From: Actinernus sp. WN-2022
Taxonomy: Eukaryota; Cnidaria; Anthozoa; Actiniaria; Actinernidae
DNA length: 64,000 bases
Assembly (NCBI GenBank): GCA_030867875.1
Contig: JAOWCC010000577.1
Span: forward strand, 155,240,344 to 155,304,343
Direction: 5' to 3'
Below are positions 63,349-64,000 of this stretch, in pieces (position 1 is the first letter of the stretch; every line of letters starts with the position of its first letter). Position numbers and translations under genes: made by a program. Under the pieces are notes generated by a model that saw only the letters and a list, made by a program, of their open reading frames with translations, did not search any database and was not told the DNA's origin.

Positions 63349-63504
63349 CTACAATTCCTCGTGCTTGATACCCTGGAATTCAGAGTGCGAGATAAAGCCA
63401 TCGCTATCTTTGTCTTCCTCGTTGAAGATCTCGGTAATAATAACTTGATGGCTCTCATCTCCACCGCCGTCAGGAATGCCCTCCTTCCTCAGGTAGCGTG
63501 CAAC
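63349..63504 (-). CDS. FKBP14: Last exon of an ER FKBP-type prolyl isomerase (EF-hand, KHEEL)
   Basis: Fifty-one codons and TAG: VARYLRKEGIPDGGGDESHQ, then VIITEIFNEEDKDSDGFISH and SEFQGIKHEEL. DKDSDGFISHSE is a canonical EF-hand loop and the C-terminal HEEL is an ER retrieval signal. FKBP14 and FKBP7 end in the same arrangement after a single FKBP domain, which must lie right of base 64000. Such enzymes help fold secreted proteins, notably collagen. FKBP9/10-like origin is less likely but possible. Acceptor CGTTCCAG. ATTAAA at 63304-63299 may be the polyadenylation signal. Confidence 0.85.
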   Translation of the reverse strand, partial: VARYLRKEGIPDGGGDESHQVIITEIFNEEDKDSDGFISHSEFQGIKHEEL

Positions 63505-64000
63505 CTGGAACGGAGAGAGAGAAGCAAAAAGGGAGACGGTCATTTAAACGCGGAGAGGAAGCCAGTTATATACGAGGGCAAAATGAAGTCGCAGGGCACC
63601 CATTTATACGATCATTCGCGGTTACTAAGGTAAGCCGCAGCTAAATCCTCCGGAGGCGCTTATGTTTATGTACTATTTACATTATGAGTGGCGATGTTGT
63701 CAGTATCGTATACAACATTGCCACGAATACTGTAATGGACTTCTGCAACGAAACTGACAAATTGCTAAAGACAAAACAGATCAACTGATGTTTTGTGTGC
63801 TGTATTACATTGCCACGAATATTGCATTGTAAAGTACTTATGATGCACCATGTAAGATTTTAGCTTTTACCTTGCTATCCGGCGATGTGGGATGAATTAG
63901 TTTCTCACAAAAACATGTCCCACATCGAAGAGACTCTGTGTATGTAATAGTGTTTACAACATAGAGGGGGTGTTGTATCATCCTTTACAATTTCGAGTGC
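63505..64000 (-). other. Intron of the FKBP gene
   Basis: No further exon is visible before the window edge. An inverted pair around TGGGACATG/CATGTCCCACATCG (63885-63930) is the only structure seen. Confidence 0.5.

Overview
The window looks like nuclear DNA from a cnidarian, most likely an anthozoan such as a stony coral. The reasons are spliced metazoan genes with short exons and long introns, a very AT-rich and transposon-crowded background, and non-LTR reverse transcriptase and tyrosine-recombinase remnants of the kind common in coral and anemone genomes. The species cannot be fixed from sequence alone. Everything here was read by eye; no alignment or database search was run.

Three host genes are supported exon by exon. 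(1) A puromycin-sensitive aminopeptidase (NPEPPS-like, M1 family) runs on the minus strand from about 25.5 kb to the left edge. Nine coding exons are visible, their phases join without a break over 316 codons, and the gene continues past base 1. (2) An MPN-domain protease, MPND, runs on the plus strand from about 27.3 to 57.9 kb with 13 coding exons, an N-terminal RAMA domain and an intact JAMM metal-binding motif. The two genes lie head to head with about 1.7 kb or less between them. (3) The last exon of an ER FKBP-type prolyl isomerase (FKBP14/FKBP7-like, with EF-hand and a KHEEL ending) lies on the minus strand at 63.35-63.50 kb.

The rest, far more than half of the window, is mobile DNA nested several layers deep in the introns. 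Left of 26 kb, inside NPEPPS: a CAGTG-ended element (0.85 kb), a 125-bp minisatellite, CAGTACCGCC-ended elements (4.1-5.8, 7.1-7.6 and 22.9 kb), a tyrosine-recombinase element with split direct repeats (9.4-11.5 kb), and an 8.6-kb fold-back element (12.4-21.0 kb) that holds a 7.1-kb TIR element, which in turn holds a 2.7-kb long-inverted-repeat element, a Harbinger-like MITE and another TIR element. Right of 27 kb, inside MPND: a 5.8-kb TIR element with a piggyBac-like insert, a pogo-like element enclosing a piggyBac-like element enclosing a further TIR element, an almost intact 1012-codon APE/RT non-LTR retrotransposon ORF, and many fold-back MITEs.

The most unusual pattern is a set of large non-autonomous TIR elements. 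Each has subterminal zones made of a short word private to its family (GCGGTCACC, GATCGCGAGCA, CGCAAGAA, GAATCGGA and others). Three of them share the same non-coding body although their ends differ. Two insertions into duplicated sequence allow the empty site to be read directly and support TA target duplication. Remnants of RecQ-like and Pif1-like helicases sit at the centres of two of the inverted-repeat elements.
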